A DNA stretch of 64,000 nt, taken from positions 1-64,000 of the forward strand of contig JAZNHG010000052.1 in NCBI GenBank assembly GCA_045576855.1, given 5' to 3'. Source of the stretch: Colimorpha sp045576855. Lineage in GTDB: Bacteria; Bacteroidota; Bacteroidia; Bacteroidales; P3. Shown here in pieces: positions 53,001 to 61,217 of this stretch (position 1 is its first letter; each line of letters begins with the position of its first letter). The translations under genes and the position numbers were made by a program. The notes beneath the pieces were generated by a model, which was not told where the DNA came from, did not search any database, and saw nothing but the letters and a program-made list of their open reading frames with translations.

Positions 53001-56000
53001 GCCACCATCCCGACCAGCGTGACATACTTGGGAGAGGAAGCTTTCCTGAATTGTACAGGACTCTCGACGCTAGTGTACAACACCGACAGCTGCACTATCG
53101 GTTCCCATCCGTTCAGTGGATGCAGCAACATCACCAGCATCACCATCGGCGACAACGTATCGACCATCCCCGGCGGGCTGTTCGACGCTTTGACAAGTCC
53201 GGCGACCCTCTATCTGAGCAACAATGTGGACTCCATCGGCCACAACACCTTCAATGGCAGTTTGGCGGCCACCCACTTCAGCGGCACCCTCGAAGAGTTT
53301 ATGTCCATCAAACTAGCTGGGGCTGCATCCAGTCCTGTGTACGCTTCGCACAATCTCTACCTGAACGACACGCTGCTGACCAACTTGGTGATTCCAAGCG
53401 GCATCACCTCGGTGGGATATCATTTCGCAGGCGACACGACGTTGAATTCCATCACCTTCAACGAAGGCGTGACCAGCATCGGCAACTATGCATTCCAAGG
53501 ATGCGGCAGGTTCTCTACCATTCGTATTCCCAACAGCGTCACGACGATAGGCTATTCGTTTAGTGGAACTGAAATAGACTCGCTCTTCATCGGAACCGGA
53601 CTGACCGGAATAGCCTCCAATGCTTTTGGCCTTGTCCGCAACCTCTACTACAATTCCGACGGGTTTGTCATGGGGTCGTGGACCCAAGGGCACAACAGTC
53701 CGGGCGGCTGGGTACCTTCCCATTTCGTCCCAACGATAAGTGACTATGATAGTTTGGAAACCATCGTGGTGGGCGATTCGGTCACTCGGATACCCGACGG
53801 GTGGCTCCAGACCGGTCTAAACAACGGCGGTTATCATAGCCTTCGCACGGTGGTCATCGGCAGCGGTGTCGACACCATTGGCAGAATAGCTTTCCAAGAT
53901 GCAGGCGTGCAATCGGTGCTTATTCCCGACAATGTGAGATACATCGGAGAGTTCGCTTTCCAGGAATGCTCCTATCTTACATCCATCACGCTTCCCAGCA
54001 CCCTTTCCGCTATAGAAGAACACACATTCGTCGGGTGTAGCAGTTTGAGGAATATTGTCATACCCGACAGTGTAACATACATTGGATACCGTGCATTCTC
54101 GGATTGTAGCAGTTTGAAATCGATAACGATTCCCGACAATGTAACCGAGTTGGGCAATGATGCTTTCCGCTTTTGCTATGGGTTAGATAGTGTTATTATC
54201 GGGAAAGGCCTTTCCCTCGGTGTTACTCATACAACGTTCCGTGAAGATACAATCAAGTACCTGAGCTACAACTGCCCTGCCGATATACCTAATGCCCTTT
54301 GGTACAAGGACAGTCTCCACACCGTCGTCATCGGCGACTCGGTCACATACATAAACGACGACGCTTTCTCCGGCGCCTCCAGCCTTACCTCTATCACTAT
54401 TCCCGCCAGCGTGTGGCATGTCGGCGAGAATGCTTTTGCCGGTTGCACGGCAATGGACAGCATCACCTTCCTGGGAACCAATGCACCGTCATTTGATTAC
54501 ACCAACACGGGCGCTGGCAATGTGGTGCCGTTCAACTACCTGAACCTGATACGGGTGCCCTGTGGCTCCTACAGCAGCTACTACAACGCTCTGCATGGCA
54601 ACAGCACGGGCTACGTGGTGTATGACCAGCAGAACGACCAGTACCTTGCCTGGGACACCGTCCTCGCACGCATCCTGCAAGAGAGCCAGGTCAACCTCAC
54701 CTTCAGTGCCTTGACTGCCGATGCCAATCAGGGCGAGGCCCTGGTGTGGTATCACGAGGCATGGCTCCCCTCGGCCGAGGCACCGCGGCCGGCCCACTGC
54801 GCCGACTCGTCGGTCACCGTCAAAGCCGTCGCAAACTATGGCTACCACTTCGACCATTGGTCCGATGGCACCACGGCCAACCCCACGACGCTGCACCTCG
54901 CCGGCAACAGCTCGCTGACAGCCTACTTTGCTCCCAACCAATACACCGTCACGCTGCACAGCTCGAACAACAGCTACGGCACGGTGGCCGGCGGCGGCCC
55001 CTACACCTACCTCGACACCGCCACCGTCGAGGCCACGGCCGCCACACACTACCACTTCCTGCGCTGGAACGACGGCAACCGCGAGAATCCGCGCCATGTG
55101 CTGGTCGACGCTAACATTACCCTCACCGCCCTCTTCGTGCCCGACACCCACCATGTGACCGTCAGCACCAACGGCAACTATGGCACCGTCACAGGCACGA
55201 ACGACTACGCCTACGGCACCACCGTCCAGGTCCGCGCCACGCCTGCCGGCGGCTACTACTTCGTGCGCTGGGCCGACGGCAGCACCGCCAACCCCGCCAC
55301 ATTCGTCTGCCACGGCGACACCACGGTCACGGCCATCTTCTCGCCCGTCGTCACCCCGGAGCTCTGCATGGTGAGCGTCGAGGAGGAACGCAACGTGCTG
55401 CTGTGGGACACCGGAGAGCTGCCCATCGTGAGCTACACCGTCTACCGCGAAGGCACCACCAGCGGCCAGTATGAGGCCGTAGCCACCATCCCCTACGCCG
55501 AGGCCGGCCGATGGACCGACACCGCCTCGCGCCCCGTGAACCGCAGCTACCGCTACCGCCTCGCGGCCACCGACACCTGTGGCAATGAAAGCCCCAAGAG
55601 CGGGGTACACAAAACCATGCACCTCACCATCAGCCAGGGCGTCGCCGGCACCTGGAACCTGGTCTGGACCCCCTATGAGGGCGCCGACTACTCGACCTAC
55701 GTCATCTACCGCGGCACCTCGGCCGCCGACATCCATCAGATCGACATTATGCCCTCGGCCGGCAACACCACCTACAGCGACCCCGACGCCCCCGCGGGCG
55801 AGGTCTACTACCAGGTAGGCGTGATGATGGCCAACTCCTGCGGCGCTTCAACCAAAGCAACTACCATCAGCCGCTCCAACATAGCCAGCAGCAGCAACCC
55901 AGGCGGCACCGAAGGCATTGACGAGGTCGGAGGTCGGGAAGTCTGCGTGTACGCCCAGAACGGCCGCATCGCGGTCGAGGGTGCCGAGGGTGAGGAGGTG

Positions 56001-56111
56001 CGAGTGTTCGACATTGTGGGCCGGGAAGTGGAGAACCGCGCTTTGCCGAGAGGAGTCTACCTCGTCAAGGTCGGAAACCGTCCCGCCCTGAAAACAGTGG
56101 TGACAAAGTAG
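50031..56111 (+). CDS. Giant BspA-like leucine-rich-repeat surface protein, type IX cargo
   Basis: A 2026-residue exported protein (signal peptide to about residue 23). Residues about 50-1490 are BspA-type leucine-rich repeats of about 23 residues (pattern LTSITIPxGVTSIGxxAFxGCxS). Three InlB/listeria-type B-repeats follow (about 1560-1780, with GYHFDHWSDGTTANP and HFLRWNDGNRENP), then fibronectin-III-like domains and a short C-terminal sorting-type end (VRVFDIVGREVENRALPRGVYLVKV). It is probably secreted by the type IX system as an adhesin. Large segments are nearly identical at DNA level, evidence of recent internal duplication. Confidence 0.87.
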   Translation: MNRKVFFAALVLLVGLMPKAWAQEFTMPNADGVPIKYTIRPSNTVRAEKVYNATYSGVLTIPATVVYSGVEFTVTSVMTFQNLSGLTGLVLPPTITYIGSFSGCTNLASVNIPNSVTQIGNNAFKNCASLTSITIPEGVTSIGNNAFEGCTGLTSIVVPDAVTTLGEGAFLNCTGLTSAVLGDSIVIIPTNCFKGCSNLASVTLGDSVGRLNNSAFYGCSSLTGITIPAVNYIGWSVFHNCSSLSSISLPESLTTIGGYAFYDCTSLNSITIPNNTNLEGMDIFYNCTSLTSIVLGSGVTVIPSNTFSGCNSLTSITIPTSITTINSGAFAGCTSLTMVNYLGTPAQWMSINIANSNYGISNPVELSHSISFNGELATHLEIPDGITTVGANFRYVSSLRSVVIPNSVTSIAAYAFDGCRLDSLTIGNGVTSIGSYAFRSDTLSYLNYNCTANILGAFVKTRLATVLIGDHVTTLPNSAFSGYSSLTSVVLPSGLTDIPSSAFNNCSSLSSITIPAGVTSIGNSSFSGCSSLTSITIPAGVTSIGSSAFYNCTGLTEVNFLGTPAQWMQISFNGSNSNPVQYSHNITFGGGEQLTRLEIPEGTTSVGSNCAYISSLRSVVIPNSVTSIAAYAFDGCRLDSLTIGSGLTSIGSYAFRGDTLSYLNYNCSANIMGAFVKSRLATVVVGDNVTSLPSSAFSGCTALTSVVLPSGLTSLPSSAFSGCTALTSVVLPSSLTSIPGSVFSGCTALTSVVLPAGVTSIGYSAFNGCSSLASITIPAGVTSIGYSAFNGCSSLTAITIPAGVTSIGNNAFNGCTGLSEVNFLGVPEQWMQIAFDGSNSNPIAYSHSLSINGAPLTQLEFADTTTIINKNFAGITSLQSVVIPDGVTTIPYRAFEDCWLDSLTIGSGLTTIGTYAFVGNTISYLNYNCTANIVGAIAKDSLRTVVIGNQITSLPSLAFADCSSLTSVTFPDGLTSIGYRAFRGDTSLASATIPTSVTYLGEEAFLNCTGLSTLVYNTDSCTIGSHPFSGCSNITSITIGDNVSTIPGGLFDALTSPATLYLSNNVDSIGHNTFNGSLAATHFSGTLEEFMSIKLAGAASSPVYASHNLYLNDTLLTNLVIPSGITSVGYHFAGDTTLNSITFNEGVTSIGNYAFQGCGRFSTIRIPNSVTTIGYSFSGTEIDSLFIGTGLTGIASNAFGLVRNLYYNSDGFVMGSWTQGHNSPGGWVPSHFVPTISDYDSLETIVVGDSVTRIPDGWLQTGLNNGGYHSLRTVVIGSGVDTIGRIAFQDAGVQSVLIPDNVRYIGEFAFQECSYLTSITLPSTLSAIEEHTFVGCSSLRNIVIPDSVTYIGYRAFSDCSSLKSITIPDNVTELGNDAFRFCYGLDSVIIGKGLSLGVTHTTFREDTIKYLSYNCPADIPNALWYKDSLHTVVIGDSVTYINDDAFSGASSLTSITIPASVWHVGENAFAGCTAMDSITFLGTNAPSFDYTNTGAGNVVPFNYLNLIRVPCGSYSSYYNALHGNSTGYVVYDQQNDQYLAWDTVLARILQESQVNLTFSALTADANQGEALVWYHEAWLPSAEAPRPAHCADSSVTVKAVANYGYHFDHWSDGTTANPTTLHLAGNSSLTAYFAPNQYTVTLHSSNNSYGTVAGGGPYTYLDTATVEATAATHYHFLRWNDGNRENPRHVLVDANITLTALFVPDTHHVTVSTNGNYGTVTGTNDYAYGTTVQVRATPAGGYYFVRWADGSTANPATFVCHGDTTVTAIFSPVVTPELCMVSVEEERNVLLWDTGELPIVSYTVYREGTTSGQYEAVATIPYAEAGRWTDTASRPVNRSYRYRLAATDTCGNESPKSGVHKTMHLTISQGVAGTWNLVWTPYEGADYSTYVIYRGTSAADIHQIDIMPSAGNTTYSDPDAPAGEVYYQVGVMMANSCGASTKATTISRSNIASSSNPGGTEGIDEVGGREVCVYAQNGRIAVEGAEGEEVRVFDIVGREVENRALPRGVYLVKVGNRPALKTVVTK

Positions 56112-56131
56112 GCCATAAGACATAAATTAAT

Positions 56132-56266
56132 AAAGCCTCCACCTTTGAGTTTCAAGCTGTAAGCTGTAAGTTTTAAGTGTGGGCAGTCCCGTCGGAACTG
56201 CGTAGCCACTCACAACTCACAGCTTGCAGCTTAAAACTCTTTAGAGAGTCATTTGGAGGCTTTTTT
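56132..56266 (+). terminator. Terminator of the leucine-rich-repeat gene, apparently split by a repeat
   Basis: AAAGCCTCCA (56132-56141) pairs with TGGAGGCTTT (56254-56263), followed by more T. The 112-base loop is occupied by an imperfect palindrome of TTTTAAG/CAGCTTG words. The simplest reading is a normal terminator into whose loop a repeat was inserted. Confidence 0.65.
56146..56243. repeat. Heptamer-word hairpin (TTTTAAG family) in the terminator loop
   Basis: The left arm reads GAGTTTCAAGCTGTAAGCTG and on to TTTTAAGTG. A spacer contains GGGCAGTCCCGTCGGAACTG, and the right arm has CAACTCACAGCTTGCAGC and TTAAAACTC. The arms are complementary over about 35 bases. The word family is the same as at 3694-3849. 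Confidence 0.8.
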
Positions 56267-56274
56267 CATTTTAT

Positions 56275-56305
56275 TTTGTCAATTCAATTATTCTTTGTAC
56301 TTTTG
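56275..56305 (+). promoter_or_regulatory. Promoter of glmS
   Basis: TTTG (56275-56278), 19 bases, TACTTTTG (56298-56305). The glmS start codon follows 27 bases downstream. No glmS ribozyme is visible in the short leader. Confidence 0.8.
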
Positions 56306-56331
56306 CAAATTATTTTTAATACAAACACATT

Positions 56332-58191
56332 ATGTGCGGAATAGTAGGATACATTGGTGAGCAAGAGGCTTACCCCATTCTGATAAAGGGTCTTCACAGA
56401 CTGGAATATCGCGGCTATGACTCGGCCGGCGTCAGCATGATCAACGCCAAGAACGAGTTGCACGTGTACAAAGCCACCGGCAAGGTGGCGGCGCTGGAGG
56501 ACAAATGCGCCAGCGAGGACATCACCGGCACCATCGGCATCGCCCACACACGCTGGGCCACCCACGGTGAACCCAACACCGTAAACGCCCATCCGCACCT
56601 GTCGCAGAGCGGAAACCTCAGTCTGGTGCACAACGGCATCATCGAGAACTACAAGACACTCCGCACCATGCTGGAGAAGGAGGGCTACACCTTCTGCTCC
56701 GACACCGACACCGAGGTGCTGGTGCAGCTGATAGAGTTCACGCAGAAGAAAGGCAAGACGGACCTCTTCACCGCCGTGCAGCACGCGCTGAAGAATGTGG
56801 TGGGAGCCTACGCTATAGCCATACTGCAGAAGGACCATCCCGACCAGCTCGTCTGCGCCCGCAAGGGCAGCCCGCTGGTGATCGGCGTGGGCACCGACGC
56901 CCGCGGCCGGAAGGAGTTCTACCTCGGCAGCGACGCCACCCCCATTGTGGAATACACCAAGCAGGTGGTCTACCTCAAAGACGAGGAGATTGCCTATATG
57001 GACCGCAGCGGCAAGATAGACATCGTCAACCTGAGCAACGTGCACCAGACCCCCGAGATGCACACGCTGAGCCTGAGCCTGGACGAGCTGGAGAAAGGCG
57101 GATTCCCGCACTTCATGCTGAAGGAAATCTGGGAGCAGCCCAACGCCCTGCGCACCTGCATCAAGGGGCGCCTGCATCCCAAACACCACGACATCGTCCT
57201 CAGCGGTATCACCGACCACAAGGAGAAGTTCATCAACGCCCGCCGCATCATCATCTGCGCCTGCGGCACGTCGTGGCACTCGGCACTCATCGGCAAGTAC
57301 TTCATCGAGGAGGCGGCCCAGATACCCGTCGAGGTGGAGTATGCCTCGGAGTTCCGCTACCGCAATCCGGTCATCTATCCCGACGATGTGGTGATAGCCG
57401 TGAGCCAGAGCGGCGAGACGGCCGACACGCTGGCCGCCATACAGCTGGCCGAGCAGAAGGGCGCTTTCCTCTACGGCATATGCAACGTCATCGGCAGCAG
57501 CATAGCCCGCGCCACCCACAGCGGCACCTATCTGCACGTGGGTCCCGAAATCGGCGTGGCCTCCACCAAGGCTTTCACCGGACAGGTCATCACACTCTGC
57601 CTGCTGGGTCTGGCCATTGCCAAGGAGAAGCACACGCTGAGCGATGAGATGTTCCACATGCTGGTGGACGAACTGTACAAGATACCGGACAAGATGAAGT
57701 GGACCCTGGAGAACAACAAGGACATAGACCAGTTCGCCCAGATGTTCACCTACTGCCGCAACTTCATCTTCCTCGGCCGCGGCTACAACTACCCCGTGGC
57801 CCTCGAGGGTGCATTGAAGCTGAAGGAAATCAGCTATATCCATGCCGAGGGCTACCCGGCGGCCGAGATGAAGCACGGCCCCATCGCCCTGGTCGACGAA
57901 GAGATGCCCGTGGTCTTCATCGCTCCCAAGCGCGGCATGTACGACAAGATAGTCAGCAACATACAGGAAATCAAGAGCCGCAAGGGCAAAATCATCAGTG
58001 TGGTCACCGAAGGCGACACCACGGTGAAGAACATGAGCGACTACTGCTTCACCATTCCCGACACACGCGACTGCTTCGTGCCCCTGCTGGCGGCCATACC
58101 GCTGCAGCTGCTGGCCTACTACGTGGCCACAGCCAAGGGCCGCAACGTCGACCAGCCCCGCAACCTGGCCAAGAGCGTCACGGTGGAATAG
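56332..58191 (+). CDS. glmS: Glutamine-fructose-6-phosphate aminotransferase
   Basis: GlmS makes glucosamine 6-phosphate from fructose 6-phosphate and glutamine, the first step to UDP-GlcNAc for peptidoglycan and lipopolysaccharide. The 619-residue protein starts with the class II amidotransferase Cys2 (MCGIVGYIG), has RLEYRGYDSAG and HTRWATHGEPN in the glutaminase half, and two SIS domains (about 290-430 and 460-600) with CGTSWHSALIGKYF, SQSGETADTLAA and the C-terminal LAKSVTVE. Length and ends are normal. Confidence 0.97.
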   Translation: MCGIVGYIGEQEAYPILIKGLHRLEYRGYDSAGVSMINAKNELHVYKATGKVAALEDKCASEDITGTIGIAHTRWATHGEPNTVNAHPHLSQSGNLSLVHNGIIENYKTLRTMLEKEGYTFCSDTDTEVLVQLIEFTQKKGKTDLFTAVQHALKNVVGAYAIAILQKDHPDQLVCARKGSPLVIGVGTDARGRKEFYLGSDATPIVEYTKQVVYLKDEEIAYMDRSGKIDIVNLSNVHQTPEMHTLSLSLDELEKGGFPHFMLKEIWEQPNALRTCIKGRLHPKHHDIVLSGITDHKEKFINARRIIICACGTSWHSALIGKYFIEEAAQIPVEVEYASEFRYRNPVIYPDDVVIAVSQSGETADTLAAIQLAEQKGAFLYGICNVIGSSIARATHSGTYLHVGPEIGVASTKAFTGQVITLCLLGLAIAKEKHTLSDEMFHMLVDELYKIPDKMKWTLENNKDIDQFAQMFTYCRNFIFLGRGYNYPVALEGALKLKEISYIHAEGYPAAEMKHGPIALVDEEMPVVFIAPKRGMYDKIVSNIQEIKSRKGKIISVVTEGDTTVKNMSDYCFTIPDTRDCFVPLLAAIPLQLLAYYVATAKGRNVDQPRNLAKSVTVE

Positions 58192-58192
58192 C

Positions 58193-58290
58193 GTTATAGT
58201 GGGTAGTGCATAGTGGATAGTGGGTAGCACATGCTGAAGGTGCTGCCCACTACTTGCTATACACTACCCACTGCCAACTACCCGCCACCC
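58193..58290. repeat. Heptamer-word hairpin (TAGTGGG family) after glmS
   Basis: The left arm is TAGTGGG, TAGTGCA, TAGTGGA, TAGTGGG. A short spacer near CATGCTGAAGG follows, and the right arm has inverted words (CCCACTA, ACACTAC, CCACTGCC). It starts at the glmS stop codon. It can fold, but there is no T-run. Confidence 0.8.
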
Positions 58291-58323
58291 ACTGGAAACA
58301 GGCACCCGAGGGACATGCCAACC

Positions 58324-58467
58324 ACCTATCAACCACTACTGTAGTAGGTGTTGGTAAGTCGTTGGTAAGTCGTTGGTAAGTCGTTGGTAAGTCGTTGGTA
58401 AGTCGATGATAGGTTGGGAACCTGAGGTTCAGTGGGTTACAAGGGCGTTTTTTCGCGTCACAACAGG
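58324..58467 (+). repeat. 11-bp-period element, copy D
   Basis: A palindrome-like start with CTACTGTAGTAG, five perfect TTGGTAAGTCG units, ATGATAGGTTGG and the conserved tail to TTTCGCGTCACAACAGG. Confidence 0.9.
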
Positions 58468-58547
58468 AGGGGGTGTTTTTCTCGACCCATTTCGTCCAGT
58501 GCGTGCAAAAGTACCTCGGCGCGGCCCCTCTTCGCTGCGCAAATAAA

Positions 58548-58587
58548 ACGTACACAATATTTTCACCACGTACACAATATTCTCACC
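58548..58587 (+). repeat. 20-bp direct repeat upstream of a lipoprotein gene
   Basis: Two adjacent copies of ACGTACACAATATTTTCACC (the second has TCTCACC at its end). They lie about 50-90 bases before the ATG at 58638, where a regulator site or promoter would be expected. Confidence 0.6.
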
Positions 58588-58637
58588 GATAGTCCGTTAT
58601 AACTATTGTAATTTCCAACTCAAAATAAAACACCATC

Positions 58638-59597
58638 ATGAACAAACACCATCTTACATCAGGCTTGCTGGCGGCGGTACTGCTGCTGTCGGCCTGCGGC
58701 GAGAAAGAGGGAGTATTCAACCCCGAGCGCAAGCTGAGTGGTATCGAGACCACCCGCACCAGCATCCATCAGACGCGGGCGAACGAGACCGACGAATGGG
58801 AGTATGACACCACGTACGTCTTCACCCACGGCGAGCAGTGGACATGGGCAGACAACCATCTGGCCAACATCCGCTACGTCTCCGACGCCGATGGCGAATG
58901 GCTGCAGTTCGAGTACGACGGCGACCGCGTGACCCGCATCACGGAGCAGGGCCGCGACCTGAGGATCGAGGTCAAGTACGACGGCCGCAAGGTGGACTCT
59001 CTCATCATGTACAGCGAAGGAATTGTGCATGCTAAAGCCTCCTTCAGTCACAGTCATGGCAAGGTGTCGTGCATCGAGGAGAGCGAACTCGCATGGTTGG
59101 ACTATGATGCCAAGACGCTCTTCCGTCGCGTCGTGGGAATGGACATGATCGACGAGAGCCCGGCCTCGGCCGGCGACCGCACCGCCCATGCCACCAAGGA
59201 CAATGGGTGGTACACGCGATGGCTTGATCTGGAATGGGACGGCGACAACATTGCGACGGCAACACTCTACCTGGGAAGCCATAACGAACCGGCGTCGGCC
59301 GTCTACAACTACACCTACGACAACGCCAACAACCCCTACGCCGGCATGACCTACATGGGCCTCACCGGCTTCGTCTCCAGCCAGACCGAGCGTCTGAACG
59401 CCAACAACATCGTCCGCTGTGAGATAACCCACCCCACCAGCAGTCAACCCCTCATCGAGGAATACACCTACACCTACTCGAACGGCTGGCCCCTGAGCAG
59501 GACCCAGGTCACGGTAGATTCGTACTACCTCCCCGCTTTCCAGGTATATCGGATGGTGACCGATACCACAGTCACCCGATACACATACCTAAACTAA
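58638..59597 (+). CDS. Lipoprotein of unknown function
   Basis: A 319-residue lipoprotein (lipobox LLSAC, Cys20). The mature part is built of strand-turn units with Tyr, Asp and Gly (ANIRYVSDADGEWLQFEYDGDRVTRIT, LDLEWDGDNIATATLY, EYTYTYSNGWPLSRT), like the YD-type or DUF4595-like lipoproteins of Bacteroidales. It stands alone between glmS and convergent genes. The function is unknown; an envelope or surface location is likely. Confidence 0.75.
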   Translation: MNKHHLTSGLLAAVLLLSACGEKEGVFNPERKLSGIETTRTSIHQTRANETDEWEYDTTYVFTHGEQWTWADNHLANIRYVSDADGEWLQFEYDGDRVTRITEQGRDLRIEVKYDGRKVDSLIMYSEGIVHAKASFSHSHGKVSCIEESELAWLDYDAKTLFRRVVGMDMIDESPASAGDRTAHATKDNGWYTRWLDLEWDGDNIATATLYLGSHNEPASAVYNYTYDNANNPYAGMTYMGLTGFVSSQTERLNANNIVRCEITHPTSSQPLIEEYTYTYSNGWPLSRTQVTVDSYYLPAFQVYRMVTDTTVTRYTYLN

Positions 59598-59633
59598 GGA
59601 TGTCCCGATTTCCCGGTGGACATTTTTACGGGA

Positions 59634-59740
59634 GGTGTCCTATAAGTCCCAAAGCCCGTTACGGGCGATAGTGTTTAGCCGTGGGCGTCTGGTGTGCCCG
59701 GCTATTCGCTACTATCTCCTACGGGGACTTATGGGACACC
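59634..59740. repeat. REP-like palindromic element between convergent genes
   Basis: The outer arms GGTGTCCTATAAGTCCC (59634-59650) and GGGGACTTATGGGACACC (59723-59740) pair almost perfectly. Inside, GCCCGTTACGGGC and GTTTAGCCGTGGGC are answered by TGCCCGGCTATTCGC. Nested palindromes of this type resemble REP sequences moved by RAYT-type transposases; none is encoded in the window. It may also end transcription in both directions. Confidence 0.7.
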
Positions 59741-59766
59741 CTCTTGTTTTCATACTTTACCTTTCT

Positions 59767-60531
59767 TTACCTCCTGAACTGCAACGGGCCGCCGACGGTG
59801 ACGCTCTCGTCGCCGAAATGGACCCTGCCGTTGATTACACAAGCGATGACGTCGGTGGCGGCATCGTAGGTGAAGGGGACGGTGTGGCCGGAAAGGGTGA
59901 GAGTGCCTCGGGCGGTGGCGGGGGTATACTGCCAGCCGATGTAGGTCGAGACGCTGTGGTCGAGCAGGCGGATGGTGAGCGAGCCGCCGGCGCCGTAGTC
60001 CCAGAAGGCGAGGGCAAAGATGACGGTGTCGCCGCCGTCGAGCACCTGTTGGGCGCTCCATTCGGTGTTGGCCGGGAAGGAGTCGACCACCGGCGGCTCG
60101 GGCGCTTCGCCCCTCGGGTAGAGGGTCACCTCGCCGCCCAAGGCAGTGCCGTCCTGATCAACCATGTAAAGGTGGGTCACAATGGTCGGGCCTTCGGCAT
60201 GGTAGGAGAAGTCGGTGTCCCAATCGTCGCCCTCCAGCAGGCCGCTGTCACCGTCGAAGGTGTAGTGGAACGTGAGGTCTACGGGATTGGTGATGCCGTT
60301 GACCAACAGCTCCACGTAGAGGCTGCCGGTGCTGTCGTCGGCGAAGTCGAGGTTGTAGGTGATGGTCATGGGGTAGCCTTGGTAGGTGTCGGCCAGCGTG
60401 CCCACCCAGGCGGTGCCGGCCAGCGAGGGCACGGCGGGTTGGGGTGCAGGTTGAGGGTTGGACGTGGGCTCCTCCGGTTGGCAGGCGGCGAGGAGCAGAG
60501 CCGCCATCAGTAAGGTTACGATGCGTTTCAT
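59767..60531 (-). CDS. Lipoprotein at the end of the second sigma-factor operon
   Basis: A 254-residue lipoprotein (lipobox LLAAC, Cys17) with a Pro/Gln/Ala linker (about residues 18-35) and then two similar beta-sandwich-like halves (SLAGTAWVGTLADTYQGYPMTITYN and ANTEWSAQQVLDGGDTVIFAL). Each looks like a small lipocalin- or avidin-like unit with W followed by a strand. It overlaps the preceding lipoprotein gene by ATGA. Unknown function; probably part of the target set or sensory part of this sigma-factor operon. Confidence 0.75.
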   Translation of the reverse strand: MKRIVTLLMAALLLAACQPEEPTSNPQPAPQPAVPSLAGTAWVGTLADTYQGYPMTITYNLDFADDSTGSLYVELLVNGITNPVDLTFHYTFDGDSGLLEGDDWDTDFSYHAEGPTIVTHLYMVDQDGTALGGEVTLYPRGEAPEPPVVDSFPANTEWSAQQVLDGGDTVIFALAFWDYGAGGSLTIRLLDHSVSTYIGWQYTPATARGTLTLSGHTVPFTYDAATDVIACVINGRVHFGDESVTVGGPLQFRR

Positions 60532-61217
60532 TGGTGTGTGTGTATATTGGTGACGTGATTGATGATCTGTGCCATCTCCTCCATCGTGCTGTAGAAGAAG
60601 AGGCAGAGCGTGAGGCGCCGGCTGTCGCTGGCGACGAGGTAGCCGCTGTCGCCGTGCTGCAGGGCGGTCTGCATCAGGGGGTCGGAGGTGGGCGGTCGGA
60701 CACCGTAGGAGCGGAGCGTGGTGTCAATTATGGAGTCGACCAGCACACCGTGGTCGTAGTGTACGCTGCCGGTGACGAGGGTGTCTATCCGGATGACGGT
60801 GTCCACGCAGAGCATCGTGTCGATGAGTCGGCCATCCAGCTTTTGCGCCATCAGCTCCTGCAGCACCTGGGTGAACGCCTCGCCCATGCTGGGCACGCTG
60901 TCGAGGGTGTAGGAGCGAGTGATGGTGGTCTTGAGGCTGGAGACGCTGACCGAGTCGAGGGCACCGGCATCCTCGCGGTGGTGTACGCCGAAGTCGTCAC
61001 AGAGCTGCAGCCAGGACTCGTGGTCGGGCGCCTCGAACATGACGGCGTTGAAGCCACGGTAGCCACCCACGAGGGCCACGGTGAGGTCTGTGCGGTCGGC
61101 GTACTTCAGGTAGATGGCCTTGGCGGCCGTGGTGGCCTCGGGCAGCGGCTCCTCGCGTTGGCAGGCTGTCAGCAGGAGCAGCAGGAGCGTCGTCAGGGGT
61201 AACAACAGTCTTTTCAT
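60528..61217 (-). CDS. Lipoprotein of the second sigma-factor operon, unknown function
   Basis: A 229-residue lipoprotein (lipobox LLTAC, Cys19). The mature part has a ferredoxin-like start (IYLKYADRTDLTVALVGGYRGFNAVMF), a long Ser/Thr/Asp-rich middle and a helix at the end. It starts at ATGA overlap with the membrane protein gene and ends in ATGA overlap with the next lipoprotein, so the four genes are tightly coupled. I recognise no family. Confidence 0.75.
   Translation of the reverse strand: MKRLLLPLTTLLLLLLTACQREEPLPEATTAAKAIYLKYADRTDLTVALVGGYRGFNAVMFEAPDHESWLQLCDDFGVHHREDAGALDSVSVSSLKTTITRSYTLDSVPSMGEAFTQVLQELMAQKLDGRLIDTMLCVDTVIRIDTLVTGSVHYDHGVLVDSIIDTTLRSYGVRPPTSDPLMQTALQHGDSGYLVASDSRRLTLCLFFYSTMEEMAQIINHVTNIHTHQ

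Noticed and set aside
56305..56331. glmS ribozyme in the leader of glmS
   Set aside because: The leader is only about 20 bases, far too short for the ribozyme.
59634..59740. Insertion sequence
   Set aside because: Only about 107 bases with nested palindromes and no transposase frame; kept as a REP-like element.
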